Notes: generated from the letters alone by a model not told the origin. DNA of 64,000 bases from Aequorivita sinensis (GCF_006346335.1 NZ_VDMC01000002.1:248001-312000), one strand, 5' to 3'; shown: positions 16,471-26,298, counted from the first letter of the stretch. Numbers and translations: made by a program.

Positions 16471-17547
16471 CTATAGCGCATTATCAATTTCATTTTGAAT
16501 TTGTCTCCAATCGTAAAAATGAAAAGATTTTCCGTTTGTCATCGCTACGAGCATGCCCTTAGGAAAGTGTTCTCCTAAATTTACATTAGTTGCCTCTGCC
16601 CCATCACATTCATCTGTAGAAACAGAAACGGAAGAAATAAGGTTATGAGTGTGTTTATCTTTTGAAGCACCTTCACGTGGATATACTAAAAACTTGTTTG
16701 CTTGCTGATCTGAAACCAATATATATCCTGTTCCTTTTCCGGTAGTGTAAATTGCAATTCCCTCGTGATCTCGTTTTGCATCTTCTTGACCAAAAAATGA
16801 CAATTGAGTATTATCATTTAAATCTGGATCGGCGTAATATTTACGAATTCCCGTGGTTTCATCAGAGTAATACACAAATCCCAATTCATTATCTACGGCT
16901 ATAGCTTCAATTTCTTTCCTTCCACTATATTCTCCAAATTCTCTTACTTTCATACCTTTTACCACCTTATTTTCATCGGTAGAAAGTTCGTATTGCCATA
17001 GATAACTCCCAGATGGCCCTGACTTTCTTCCTACTATGGCATACACTTGAGAGGTAGAATCGGTAGTTTTTGTGTATAATGAAATTCCCATAGGCTCATT
17101 GTGTCCTTTACCTTTTTCATTTTCAAAAACTTTAATTCCTCCATCGTCAATTGGCGTTAGATCGGGTAATCGAAAAACTCGAATACTGTTTGCCTTACGT
17201 TCGGTAAGTACAGCAATATCAATTTTTTCTCCTCCCCAATTGTAACCATAAGCGATATCAACGTTGTTCGGACGTTTTAAATTAAGAACTTTATTGATAA
17301 TTTTTCCATCTAAGTCATAAGCATACAGCCCTCCATTCATATCCTTATCGGTTCCTAAAACAATACTTTTCTTAGGATCTGTAGGATGAATCCAAATAGC
17401 AGGGTCATCTGTATCATTTGGTGTTTGCTCGGTTATAACAATAGGTTTAAGTGAATTTAAATCTGTAATTTCAGCTTTATTCTTACAAGAAATTAAACTG
17501 GAAAATCCAAAACCTAATAGTATAAATCTATTCATTATTTTTATCAT
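16471..17547 (-). CDS. beta-propeller phytase, lipoprotein
   Basis: 358 residues with an SPII signal (LGFGFSSLISCKNK, Cys21). The mature protein is a beta-propeller phytase (3-phytase): DTDDPAIWIHPTDPKKSIVLGTDKDMNGGLYAYDLDGK, YGYNW, RKEIEAIAVDNELGFVYYSDETTGIRKY and KRDHEGIAIYTT carry the acidic Ca-binding residues of the family. It releases phosphate from inositol hexakisphosphate at the cell surface. Its ATG immediately follows the stop of the phosphatase gene; a second Met at codon 5 is also possible. With the receptor and phosphatase it forms an organophosphate-scavenging operon. Confidence 0.92.
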   Translation of the reverse strand: MIKIMNRFILLGFGFSSLISCKNKAEITDLNSLKPIVITEQTPNDTDDPAIWIHPTDPKKSIVLGTDKDMNGGLYAYDLDGKIINKVLNLKRPNNVDIAYGYNWGGEKIDIAVLTERKANSIRVFRLPDLTPIDDGGIKVFENEKGKGHNEPMGISLYTKTTDSTSQVYAIVGRKSGPSGSYLWQYELSTDENKVVKGMKVREFGEYSGRKEIEAIAVDNELGFVYYSDETTGIRKYYADPDLNDNTQLSFFGQEDAKRDHEGIAIYTTGKGTGYILVSDQQANKFLVYPREGASKDKHTHNLISSVSVSTDECDGAEATNVNLGEHFPKGMLVAMTNGKSFHFYDWRQIQNEIDNAL

Positions 17548-17548
17548 C

Positions 17549-18547
17549 TTATTTCTTTTTTAAATGCATTGTGTGTAATATTTCCGCACTGTTTTCATGT
17601 GCTTTTATGGTCTTAATTTCTATGGAATCTCCATTAACTGTAAAGCTCATAAAACCTGGTTCTGCTTTTGAAAAAATGGTGCCTTCCCGTGTTCCTGCTG
17701 GGCGCGTTTCACTTCCTCCACCAGACAAAAACTGAGTCGTAAACCTACCCTTTGGTTTTATAATTTGTAAGTCGTGCTCATGACCACAGATATAAGCATC
17801 TACTTCTAAAGAATCGAATAAATCTACAAACTGACTTTCAAAATCTTTAGTATCCTTAGCCTCTTTACGCTTTCCACCACTATACAAAGGATGATGACCT
17901 ACAACGACCTTCCAAGCAATGCTTTCATCTTTTGTACTCAACGTTTCAATAAGCCATTTTTTTTGCTCTTCAGTACCTTGAAATTCAAGATGTGGATACT
18001 TTTCAGTTTTACCTTGATAGCTTTGAATAAACGGGCTCGTATCCATTACCACTAAAAGTAACTTTTTTCCGTCGTTTAATTCAAAAGTTTTACTGTAATA
18101 AGGAGCCGGCATATTCCAACGACGACTGATATCGGAATATGCTATTTGCGCATCAATATTTCCTCTATGATCGTGGTTTCCTAAGGCAGCATACCAATCA
18201 ATATAAAGTGATGGATGCGTATAAATATTATTAAATGAAGCATGCCAATGTTCGTCATAAATACTTGCTACACCATTTGGATAAAAATTATCGCCAACCG
18301 TAACAATAAATTCTGAATCTAACATTAAGGCGGCGTTTCCCAATTGTTTAGCAACTTCTTTTTGATAGTATTCGCCTACGCGACCAAAATCGCCAAGAAC
18401 TAAAAAGTTTAAATCTTCATTTTCATTTTTAAGCTCCGGAATAAAGTCGCCTTTATATCCAGCCGTTAGCTTTGATTCTATAAATGACTCTTGCCCAAAC
18501 ATGGTTTGCAGCAAAAGAAAGAAAATAATAAAGTGTAATTTTTTCAT
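17549..18547 (-). CDS. purple acid phosphatase-like metallophosphoesterase, exported
   Basis: 332 residues: signal peptide (MKKLHFIIFFLLLQTMFGQ), then the metallophosphoesterase motifs of purple acid (ACP5-type) phosphatases: LVLGDFGRVGEYY, VGDNFYPNGV, ALGNHDHRGN, VVVGHHPLYSGG and CGHEHDLQII. These supply the Fe/metal ligands, including the Tyr of GEYY. It would hydrolyse phosphomonoesters in the periplasm, probably those liberated by phytase. It lies 24 bases after the TonB receptor gene and directly abuts phytase. Confidence 0.9.
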   Translation of the reverse strand: MKKLHFIIFFLLLQTMFGQESFIESKLTAGYKGDFIPELKNENEDLNFLVLGDFGRVGEYYQKEVAKQLGNAALMLDSEFIVTVGDNFYPNGVASIYDEHWHASFNNIYTHPSLYIDWYAALGNHDHRGNIDAQIAYSDISRRWNMPAPYYSKTFELNDGKKLLLVVMDTSPFIQSYQGKTEKYPHLEFQGTEEQKKWLIETLSTKDESIAWKVVVGHHPLYSGGKRKEAKDTKDFESQFVDLFDSLEVDAYICGHEHDLQIIKPKGRFTTQFLSGGGSETRPAGTREGTIFSKAEPGFMSFTVNGDSIEIKTIKAHENSAEILHTMHLKKK

Positions 18548-18571
18548 GATAATTTTAATAATAACATAATT

Positions 18572-21394
18572 TTACAAATCGAATTTTAACCCTAAATTAA
18601 ATTTAGGAAGGTAGTATTCCGCTTGCATGGTACGCTCTGAAACTCCTTGGTAATAGCGTAATGGTTGATTTGTCAAGTTATTTGCTTCAGCAAAAACACG
18701 TAGATTTTCTGATAGTTTATACGAAGCATTGGCATCTAAGAAAAATTGTTTGTCGTAGTATCTGTCTTCAAATTCATTCCCTCCTAATTCATCTATATAA
18801 TCAGAGCTGTAATTTGAAGAAACGCGAATTGAAAACTTATCGTTATCCCACGAAAGTGAAGCATTAAGCATATGAGGAGCAGTACCAGGTAAATCTATTC
18901 CTTTTCTTTCTTCACCATCTTCGTTTGTAATTCCCTTCGTTTTAGACTTCGTTAATGTATAGTTTACGTAAACCCCTAAAGATTTAAAGAAATCCACTGG
19001 TATGAAATCTAATTGTCTCTGAAGCGCCACTTCAAACCCATATACATCTACATTATCACCATTTCTTGACTGAACAAAATCCCAAGTTTCACCATTTGAA
19101 ATAGGATTTGATTGGTTTGGAAAATCTAATGCAAATTTTTCTTGGGTGTATTGTGAATCACTTGCAGTATAAATGAAGTTTTTCATATTCTTATAAAAAA
19201 CGCCTCCAGATAAAATCCCTACAGACTTGAAGTATTTATCCACCATTAAATCAAAATTAGTAGCATTTGTAGCATCTAGTTCTGGATTTCCTGCTGAAAT
19301 TTCATTGTCTTCAGTATTTACATTAACATAAGGTGCCAATGAATAGTAGTTAGGACGCGCCAATGCTGTTGAAACTGCTGCTCTTAATATTAAATCTTTT
19401 TGGATGTCATATTTGATAGCTAAACTCGGCAAGATGTCTGTGTAGGAGTTTGTATTAGAAATTTGTCCTACTAGCTCCTCTTCTTCCTTAACATAATTTC
19501 CCGTATAGTCAATATTAGTATGTTCAACTCTTACACCAGTAATAATCGAAAACTTATCGGATAAATCTTGATCCCAACGAAGGTAAACTGCAGAAATACG
19601 CTCTTTAGCATTATAGTTTGCAGACAAATATTCTGAAGGATCTAATTCGCCTTCAAATAAACTAACATTTGTTAGATTTAAATTTCCCAGAAAAGATTTA
19701 TCTACAAAAAATCCAGGAAAATCGTTCGGTCCTGCTTCCCAATTACCACCTCCGTAGTAACTAAGTGGAAGATCTGCTAATGTTCCGAAAGTTGTTATTG
19801 GTTCGTACTCGTAAAAGATATTATCTCTTTTCTTCTCTTTGATTCGCAAACGAAGTCCAGTTCTTAATCGTCCTTTTTGTCCATCCACTACAGAAAATGG
19901 AATACGAATGTTCACCTTTGCTCCAATTTCTTTTTCTTCAGTAAAATTGTGATTTTCTGATAATTGATTCATCTTGAAAGTATCAAGACCATCACCTGAA
20001 GCATTTACTAACGGAAAGTTTAAATCACTTAAATCTTGACTTAAGTCCAAACCTTTCGACTGAAAACTTAAATAACGCTCATTAGGTCTATCCTCACTAG
20101 CTGTCGCATAATTTACTTGCCAGTCTAAATCTAACTTAGAGTTAATTAAGTGTTGACCACCAATCGAATAATTTTGAACACGTTGATCTTCTAAACGCGT
20201 GTTTTTATTACGATTATTATCAATTCCTCCCTTTGTCTCTCTACGAATATCTCCTGTAAATCCAGTTATATTATCTTGGTCGTCATATAGAGGTTTAATT
20301 TTTCTGTAACGAACTCTATATCTATTTTCTCTATCATCTCTCCCATTGTACATGGAATTAAGAAAAAGCGTATTGTTTGAATCTAGATTATAATCTAGTG
20401 CTAAAGCAAAACTTCTTCTTACACGTTGCACATCGTACTTTCGGATATCCTTTTCACCTATATATACCTGTCCTTTCTCACCCTCTTTCCATTCAGCTTC
20501 AATATTATCAGAACCGAAATTGTTGTTATTATAGGAAGCACTAAAAACTGCTCCTAATTTATTGTCGAAAAAACGATTCCCGTAAACCAATCCTGCGGTG
20601 TAATTTCCTTTTTCACGAATTGGAGCATAGCCACCTGCTAATGTTGCTGAAATTCTTTCTCCATTTGGAGAAGCTCGAGTAATCAAGTTTACCGAACCTC
20701 CAATAGCATCGGCATCCATATCTGGAGTTAGTGTTTTGTTTACTTCAATAGTAGAAATCATATCGGAAGGAATTAAATCCATCTGAACGTTTCTGTTATC
20801 GCCTTCAGCAGAAGGAATTCTATCGCCATTTAATGTCACCGAATTCAACTCTGGCGCTAATCCTCTAATAATTAAATTTCGTGCTTCACCTTGATCGTTT
20901 TGAACGGTGATACCAGGAACACGCTTTAAAGCATCCCCAACATTTGCATCAGCAAACCTCCCTACTTGGTCTGAAGATATGACATTAGTAATATTTTGAT
21001 TATTTTTTTGTTGGCTTAACGCTTTCGCTTGACCTTTAAGTCGTTCTCCAGTAATTATAACTTCATCCAAACTTTCTAAATCGGAAGACATTATAAAGTC
21101 TAACCTTGAGTTTTTCCCTATTTCAACTTTAGCTTCCAAAGTATGAGGTAAAAAACCTAAATATTGAACCGTAACTTGGTAAGTTCCTTCAGGAACATTT
21201 AAAAACTCATAATACCCTATTTGGTTTGAAATAGTATATCGTTGTCCACTATCAAGAGTTACAGTAGCTCCTGGTAGTGATAAATTTCCTTGTTTATCAA
21301 TAATTTTACCTGAAATAACTCCACTGCTTTTTTGTGAAAATGCACTAAATGCAATAAAGAGTGAAAAGAATAAAATTGTAATTTTTTTGGTCAT
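18572..21394 (-). CDS. TonB-dependent receptor, phosphate-operon associated
   Basis: About 940 residues from the chosen start MTKKITILFFSLFIAFSAFSQ, a signal peptide. Domains: carboxypeptidase-regulatory beta-sandwich (about 25-100, ending LDEVIIT), plug (about 115-240, QVGRFADANVGDALKRVPGITVQND and DADAIGGSVNLIT), then a 22-strand outer-membrane barrel ending FNLGLKFDL with a terminal aromatic/hydrophobic pattern. It is first gene of an operon with a phosphatase and a phytase, so it probably imports an organophosphate or phytate-derived ligand (inference). An earlier Met at 21427 is rejected because it lies in the promoter. Confidence 0.9.
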   Translation of the reverse strand: MTKKITILFFSLFIAFSAFSQKSSGVISGKIIDKQGNLSLPGATVTLDSGQRYTISNQIGYYEFLNVPEGTYQVTVQYLGFLPHTLEAKVEIGKNSRLDFIMSSDLESLDEVIITGERLKGQAKALSQQKNNQNITNVISSDQVGRFADANVGDALKRVPGITVQNDQGEARNLIIRGLAPELNSVTLNGDRIPSAEGDNRNVQMDLIPSDMISTIEVNKTLTPDMDADAIGGSVNLITRASPNGERISATLAGGYAPIREKGNYTAGLVYGNRFFDNKLGAVFSASYNNNNFGSDNIEAEWKEGEKGQVYIGEKDIRKYDVQRVRRSFALALDYNLDSNNTLFLNSMYNGRDDRENRYRVRYRKIKPLYDDQDNITGFTGDIRRETKGGIDNNRNKNTRLEDQRVQNYSIGGQHLINSKLDLDWQVNYATASEDRPNERYLSFQSKGLDLSQDLSDLNFPLVNASGDGLDTFKMNQLSENHNFTEEKEIGAKVNIRIPFSVVDGQKGRLRTGLRLRIKEKKRDNIFYEYEPITTFGTLADLPLSYYGGGNWEAGPNDFPGFFVDKSFLGNLNLTNVSLFEGELDPSEYLSANYNAKERISAVYLRWDQDLSDKFSIITGVRVEHTNIDYTGNYVKEEEELVGQISNTNSYTDILPSLAIKYDIQKDLILRAAVSTALARPNYYSLAPYVNVNTEDNEISAGNPELDATNATNFDLMVDKYFKSVGILSGGVFYKNMKNFIYTASDSQYTQEKFALDFPNQSNPISNGETWDFVQSRNGDNVDVYGFEVALQRQLDFIPVDFFKSLGVYVNYTLTKSKTKGITNEDGEERKGIDLPGTAPHMLNASLSWDNDKFSIRVSSNYSSDYIDELGGNEFEDRYYDKQFFLDANASYKLSENLRVFAEANNLTNQPLRYYQGVSERTMQAEYYLPKFNLGLKFDL

Positions 21395-21424
21395 TTGATT
21401 TATTGTTTTATTTATTATTGCCGC

Positions 21425-21468
21425 CAAAACTACCTATCAAATGTTACCTCTATGTTATACAATTGTTT
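21425..21468 (-). promoter_or_regulatory. promoter with Pho-box-like direct repeats
   Basis: Minus strand: TAACAT at 21457-21452 and again at 21446-21441, exactly 11 bases apart, with a weaker third copy AAACAA at 21468-21463 in the same register, then TAGTTTTG (-7 box, 21432-21425). No -33 box is present. Direct repeats with 11-bp period just ahead of the -10 region are the layout of PhoB/PhoP boxes in other phyla. The downstream phosphate genes make a Pho-type operator the natural reading (inference). Confidence 0.5.
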
Positions 21469-21593
21469 CCATATTAAGAACATAATTTGTTGTTGAACGC
21501 AGCTGTATTATTAGCAAAAAAGGGTACCGTTTTCATTTTACAATTATATCTTTAGGCCTTTAAAAAAACCGATTTATTTCAACAAAAACTCCA

Positions 21594-21977
21594 ATGAATA
21601 AAGCTGAACGAATTAAAAACTCAACAACTACAATTTTTAAAGCTGTATTTCCTAATACCACAAATCATTACGACACTCTTTTTGGTGGAACGGCAATGCA
21701 AATGATGGATGAAACTGCATTTATTGCTGCTACCCGATTTAGCAGACAACAGATGGTAACTGTAAGCAGTGATAAAATAGATTTTAAAAAGGCGATTCCA
21801 GCAGGAACTATTGTTGAATTAGTTGGATATATTACCCATGTGGGAAACACTAGCTTAAAAGTTAGAGTAGATATTTATGTTGAAGAAATGTATTCAGATT
21901 ATAGAGAAAAAGCGGTCTCTGGAGAATTTACCTTTGTGGCAATAGATGAGAACAAAAAACCAGTAAAAGTTATTTAA
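21594..21977 (+). CDS. acyl-CoA thioesterase, hotdog fold (YciA/BACH type)
   Basis: 127 residues, a single hotdog domain. FPNTTNHYDTLFGGTAMQMMDETAFIAATRFSRQQMVTVSSDKIDFKKAIPAGTIVELVG has the family pattern NHxxTLFGG followed by the catalytic Asp (MMDE) and the SxDxIDFKxP motif. It hydrolyses acyl-CoAs in the cytoplasm, with unknown chain preference. It is divergent from the TonB receptor operon and monocistronic. Confidence 0.92.
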   Translation: MNKAERIKNSTTTIFKAVFPNTTNHYDTLFGGTAMQMMDETAFIAATRFSRQQMVTVSSDKIDFKKAIPAGTIVELVGYITHVGNTSLKVRVDIYVEEMYSDYREKAVSGEFTFVAIDENKKPVKVI

Positions 21978-22014
21978 GAATTGCTACACAGAGAGTAATT
22001 GTTACAAAATTCTT

Positions 22015-22977
22015 TTACTCTTTTGCAATCTTCATTTCGTTATTGATTATTTGAGCGACTGCTTGTCTGTATTTTACAGGGTTTGAAGCCTTCTTAATGG
22101 CTTTATACGTTTTCTGTGGATTGGAAGTAGATTGTGAAAAGTATTCCCAAAAGCCCAACATTTTCATTTTAATTGGGGTTGGTCCAGATAAATATTCGTC
22201 GTACTGCTTATATATTGTGTCGTGAAACTCAGAAAAAATGGCCCATCTGTTTTCGGGATATTCGGTAGTATTGTTTTTAATCATACTTGGTAAAAAAGGA
22301 TCGGCTATTAAGCCACGACCAATCATGAAATGGTCAAGTGTTGGGAAGCGTTCTTTAATAGCTTTATAAGCTGCAACACTAGTAATATCTCCATTGTAGT
22401 ACAACTTATGCTCAGTGCCAGTTAAACATCTTTCAAAAGCATCTAAATCTACAGGACCTTTGTAAAGTTGTTTTCCAATTCTAGCGTGAATTGCAATATT
22501 TTTTAGCGGATATTTATCTAAAATTGGAAAAGCATCAAGTATTTCTTCTGCATGTTCATATCCCATTCGCATTTTCATTGAAACTACAATATCAGTTTCA
22601 TTATGTGCTCGGTGTAAAATTTCATCAATTTTTGAAGGATTACATATTAAGCCCGAACCCATTCCAGATTTTGTAACCATAGGATAAGGACAGCCTAAAT
22701 TCCAATTCAATTCTTTATAACCCAAACTTTGCACATACTTCACAACAAAAATAAATTCGTCTGCATCATTGGTCATCACTTGAGGAATAACCGTTACAGT
22801 TTTGTTGTTTTCAGGTTCTAAATCGTTTTGATAAGATTGTTTGATTTTTAGCTTTCCATTCAACCTTATATAAGGTGCGTAAAATGTGTCAATACCTCCA
22901 AAATAATGATTGAAAGCATTGCGAAACCTGAAACTTGTAAATCCTTGTAAAGGGGAAGAAAGTAATGTAGAAGCCAT
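22015..22977 (-). CDS. tRNA-dihydrouridine synthase
   Basis: 320 residues from the chosen start MASTLLSSPLQGFTSFRFRNAF, the normal Dus opening (flavin-binding PLQG). LNWNLGCPYPMVTKSGMGSGLICNP holds the catalytic Cys, and VSMKMRMGYEHAEEI and MIGRGLIADPFL are FMN-contact regions. It reduces specific uridines in tRNA using NADPH. The frame runs 46 codons further upstream, but that part encodes no Dus sequence and contains the hairpin terminator 23051-23080 of the next gene, so the internal Met is preferred. DusC-like placement is possible but not certain. Confidence 0.9.
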   Translation of the reverse strand: MASTLLSSPLQGFTSFRFRNAFNHYFGGIDTFYAPYIRLNGKLKIKQSYQNDLEPENNKTVTVIPQVMTNDADEFIFVVKYVQSLGYKELNWNLGCPYPMVTKSGMGSGLICNPSKIDEILHRAHNETDIVVSMKMRMGYEHAEEILDAFPILDKYPLKNIAIHARIGKQLYKGPVDLDAFERCLTGTEHKLYYNGDITSVAAYKAIKERFPTLDHFMIGRGLIADPFLPSMIKNNTTEYPENRWAIFSEFHDTIYKQYDEYLSGPTPIKMKMLGFWEYFSQSTSNPQKTYKAIKKASNPVKYRQAVAQIINNEMKIAKE

Positions 22978-23050
22978 CTTATTATTTAGTGGAGTAAAGA
23001 TATAACAATTGATGTGTGGTTTTTGCCATCGGTTTTCAAAATTTTCTAAT

Positions 23051-23080
23051 AAAAAACACGGGCAGAATACCCGTGCTTTT
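23051..23080 (-). terminator. terminator after T9SS cargo gene
   Basis: CACGGG (23057-23062) with CCCGTG (23070-23075), 6 bp plus flanking A/T pairing and a 7-base loop; six Ts follow on the minus strand. It lies 50 bases after the stop of the secreted protein gene. Confidence 0.85.
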
Positions 23081-23129
23081 AGATGAAAAGCTTTTAATTG
23101 AAGCTTAAGTAGCAATGTTAATTTTAAAT

Positions 23130-24002
23130 CTATTTCACGAATTTAGAAGAATGCCACTGATTATTCATTTTTAAACGCACTATGTACATTCCAGAATTTA
23201 ATGCTGAAATGCTTATAAACTCTTTATTGTTGTTTAAGTTTTCAGTTAGTACTAAACTTCCTGAAGCATTATAGATTTCAACCTGCTCCATAGAAGCCGA
23301 ACTTTGTAAATTCAAGGTATTGCTCTGAATAAAGTGTGTAAATGGAGTTTCTTTAAACTTTCCTATACTCAATACATTATTAGTTTTAAGATTATCTATA
23401 AACATATCTTCAAATAGGAAAGCTTCTAAAGCATACTCATCAATTGCTTCCTGTGAACCCCAAAGCGTATCTTGATGGATTTCTATTCCATTTGCATAAT
23501 ATGTAATTGTTTGATTTGTGTAATTGAATTTCAGTTTTATCTCGTTAAACTGTCCTACATTTATTGGAGCCATTGCTATTGGCACTGGGTTAACCACATT
23601 AACTTGCGCTGGAAAAACATATTCTTCTTGAATAATGATAAAGGCAGCATATTCATCATTAGACATAATTTTCCAGTAAAATGTTGTATTCCCTCCTGGT
23701 GCATATATGTCCATAGAAATTTCTAAATCATCTTGTACAGGAAGTGCTTCTGTGAAATTCCAATCTGCGAAAATTAAAGGCTGATTAGAATCGTAAGTCA
23801 TTTTTAAAGAATTTTCACCTTCAGAAGCATTTTCACTTGAAACAAAGAAATAGTTTGATGTATCTGAATTTTCTTGCCATCCATTAATTCCGTCCACTAA
23901 TTCTCCGGGAGTATAACCTTCAGATGTTTCAAATGATGTTTGTTGGGATTGAGCCGAAATTGCTGCCATTACTAAAGCAGCAACTAATGTAATTTTTTTC
24001 AT
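23130..24002 (-). CDS. secreted protein with T9SS C-terminal sorting domain
   Basis: 290 residues: Sec signal MKKITLVAALVMAAISAQSQ, a central beta-rich region (about 22-200) with the look of a concanavalin-like or carbohydrate-binding jelly roll (FETSEGYTPGELVDGINGWQ, MKIMSNDEYAAFIIIQ, GIEIHQDTLWG), and a type A Por secretion tail in the last 75 residues (VEIYNASGSLVL ... ISALNSGMYIVRLK). The tail means export by the type IX system to the cell surface or medium. No catalytic motif is visible. It is monocistronic. Confidence 0.85.
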   Translation of the reverse strand: MKKITLVAALVMAAISAQSQQTSFETSEGYTPGELVDGINGWQENSDTSNYFFVSSENASEGENSLKMTYDSNQPLIFADWNFTEALPVQDDLEISMDIYAPGGNTTFYWKIMSNDEYAAFIIIQEEYVFPAQVNVVNPVPIAMAPINVGQFNEIKLKFNYTNQTITYYANGIEIHQDTLWGSQEAIDEYALEAFLFEDMFIDNLKTNNVLSIGKFKETPFTHFIQSNTLNLQSSASMEQVEIYNASGSLVLTENLNNNKEFISISALNSGMYIVRLKMNNQWHSSKFVK

Positions 24003-24204
24003 AAATTTTCAATAAGTTAGATTTTAAAATGCAAGTATAATCTTATTCCAAATTAATTGCACACCCCACTCTAAAGTTTTTGGAATAAGCCGAATTTTCT
24101 ATAACATATATGAAAAGTGAAGTAAAAAATTCTTTTAGCGAAGTGAATTCCTATAACGCTTCTTTAATGAGTATTTTTGTCTACTCTACTATTTATCAAA
24201 AAAT

Positions 24205-25977
24205 ATGCAGCATTTTAAAGAAACCACCAAAAAGAAAGAAAAATCACAGCCAAAAGTTACTATGCTGCAAGCATTCAAGACCATAATTTGGCCAAGACGA
24301 AATTTAGTTTTTATAGGTTTAATTTTAATCGTTCTAAGAAGTTTGTCAGGATTAGTCTTGCCCTGGCAAAGTAAAGTGTTACTAGATGAGGTTGTACCCA
24401 ATAAAGATTTATCTCAACTCTATACCTTAATTGCCATAGTAATTACCGCAATAACCGTTCAGGCATTAACCTCATTTTTACTTACTAGAATACTTAGCGT
24501 TCAAGCCCAATATTTAATTAGTGAATTGAGATCGAAAGTTCAAAAAAAAGTACTTTCCTTACCAATTAGTTTTTTCGACAACACCAAATCTGGAGCCTTA
24601 GTATCTAGAATTATGACCGATGTTGAAGGAGTAAGAAACCTCATAGGAACAGGTCTAGTACAATTAGTTGGGGGTTCGTTTACTGCAATAGTCTCCTTGA
24701 TTATTCTAATAAAGTTAAATGCCTGGATGACACTATTTGTGTTTGTCCCTTTATCTATATTCGGTTTTATTGCTTTAAAAGCCTTTAAATTTATCCGACC
24801 AATTTTTAGAGCACGAGGCAAAATTAACGCCGAAGTTACTGGTAGATTGACAGAAACCCTTGCAGGAGTTCGTGTGATAAAAGCATTTAATGCAGAGGAA
24901 CAAGAGAATATTGTTTTTGAAAGAGGCGTTGAAAAACTATATCAGAATGTAAAAAAGAGTTTAACAGCCACTGCTCTTATGACAAGTTCTTCTACCTTCT
25001 TAATTGGAGTAGCCACAACAGGAATAATGGGAATTGGAGGTTATTATATGATGATTGGCGAAATGACTACTGGAGACTTCCTATTCTTCACATTAATTCT
25101 TGGGTTTATGATTGCGCCAATTATCCAAATGAGCAATATTGGAAGTCAGCTAACCGAAGCTTTAGCCGGTTTAGACAGAACGGAAGAGCTAATGAATAAG
25201 ATGGCAGAAGAAGACAATCCTGAAAGAAACATTCAGTTAGAGACTTTAAAAGGTGATATAGAATTTACCGATGTTTCATTTTCATATGAAGAAGGAAAAC
25301 AAATATTGCACAACATTAATTTTAAAGCACTAGCAGGTTCTGTTACAGCTTTAGTGGGAAGTTCAGGCTCTGGAAAATCGACAATAGCAGGGCTTTCAGC
25401 TACTTTCTTAACGCCACAATCTGGAAAAGTCACTATCGATAATCAAGATTTATCACAAGTTAAATTAAGTAGTTACCGTCAGTATTTAGGTGTTGTTTTA
25501 CAAGATGAGTTTTTGTTTGAAGGCACTATTCGTGAAAATATAATGTTCCCAAGGCCCAACGCAACAGAAGCTGAATTGCAAAATGCGGTAAAAGCAGCCT
25601 ATGTAAATGAATTTACCGATAGATTTGAAGATGGCTTAGAAACTTTAATTGGAGAAAGAGGTGTAAAACTTTCTGGTGGACAAAGACAGCGTTTAGCCAT
25701 TGCTCGAGCTATTTTGGCAAATCCAAAAATCATCATTCTGGATGAAGCTACATCTAGTTTAGATACTCAAAGTGAAGCATTAATCCAAAAGAGTTTAGCC
25801 GAACTAATTAAAGATAGAACTACCATTGTTATTGCTCACCGCCTTAGTACGATAAGAAAAGCAGATCAAATTTTGGTAATTGAAGCAGGACATATTGTTG
25901 AACGAGGTACTCACGAACAATTAATTGCAAAAGAAGGTAGATACTATGAACTGTATACCTACCAAGCAAAGATTTAA
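24205..25977 (+). CDS. ABC exporter half-transporter (MsbA/MDR type)
   Basis: 590 residues: a six-helix transmembrane domain (about 25-325) fused to a nucleotide-binding domain (about 345-590) with Walker A GSSGSGKST, Q-loop VLQDEFLFEGTI, signature LSGGQRQR, Walker B IIILDEATSSLD and H-loop IAHRLST. It would act as a homodimer exporting lipid, peptide or drug; the substrate cannot be told. It is monocistronic. Confidence 0.94.
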   Translation: MQHFKETTKKKEKSQPKVTMLQAFKTIIWPRRNLVFIGLILIVLRSLSGLVLPWQSKVLLDEVVPNKDLSQLYTLIAIVITAITVQALTSFLLTRILSVQAQYLISELRSKVQKKVLSLPISFFDNTKSGALVSRIMTDVEGVRNLIGTGLVQLVGGSFTAIVSLIILIKLNAWMTLFVFVPLSIFGFIALKAFKFIRPIFRARGKINAEVTGRLTETLAGVRVIKAFNAEEQENIVFERGVEKLYQNVKKSLTATALMTSSSTFLIGVATTGIMGIGGYYMMIGEMTTGDFLFFTLILGFMIAPIIQMSNIGSQLTEALAGLDRTEELMNKMAEEDNPERNIQLETLKGDIEFTDVSFSYEEGKQILHNINFKALAGSVTALVGSSGSGKSTIAGLSATFLTPQSGKVTIDNQDLSQVKLSSYRQYLGVVLQDEFLFEGTIRENIMFPRPNATEAELQNAVKAAYVNEFTDRFEDGLETLIGERGVKLSGGQRQRLAIARAILANPKIIILDEATSSLDTQSEALIQKSLAELIKDRTTIVIAHRLSTIRKADQILVIEAGHIVERGTHEQLIAKEGRYYELYTYQAKI

Positions 25978-26298
25978 AAGTTTTAATTTAAGAGTTTTAG
26001 CAAGAAGATAATTGCATGATCTTTAGCGATATACTGATAAAAATAATCTAATTAAACCCCAAAAAGTCAAATTGCTAATGGGGTTTAATTAATTGAGGAG
26101 ATAAAAGCCTAAGCTTAATGCCAAATATAATAATTAATTTCAATTATCCTAAAAAAAATCTTCTCCCTATACTATCAAATTATTTTTTCAACATTCTAAC
26201 CTCTTCTCGATCTAAAATATTCTTATAAAAAAATTAGAAATTTTATAAAAATTATTTCGCTTCCTAAAATTTTCAATTTCCTATTTTAAGTATTTAAT
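25978..26298. other. intergenic with one inverted repeat
   Basis: Holds a 10-bp perfect inverted repeat ATTAAACCCC (26051-26060) against GGGGTTTAAT (26080-26089) with a 19-base loop and no clear T-run; it could end the exporter transcript. The rest is AT-rich with no reading frame or promoter I can support. Confidence 0.45.

Noticed and set aside
21395-21427. Upstream Met of the TonB receptor frame
   Set aside because: The Met at 21427 lies within the -7 box; the signal peptide begins at 21394.
22978-23115. N-terminal 46-codon extension of the Dus frame
   Set aside because: Sequence unrelated to Dus and contains the terminator of the next gene; the internal Met at 22977 fits the family.
26051-26089. 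Inverted repeat as a mobile or regulatory element
   Set aside because: Single copy in the window, no flanking duplication; at most a weak terminator.
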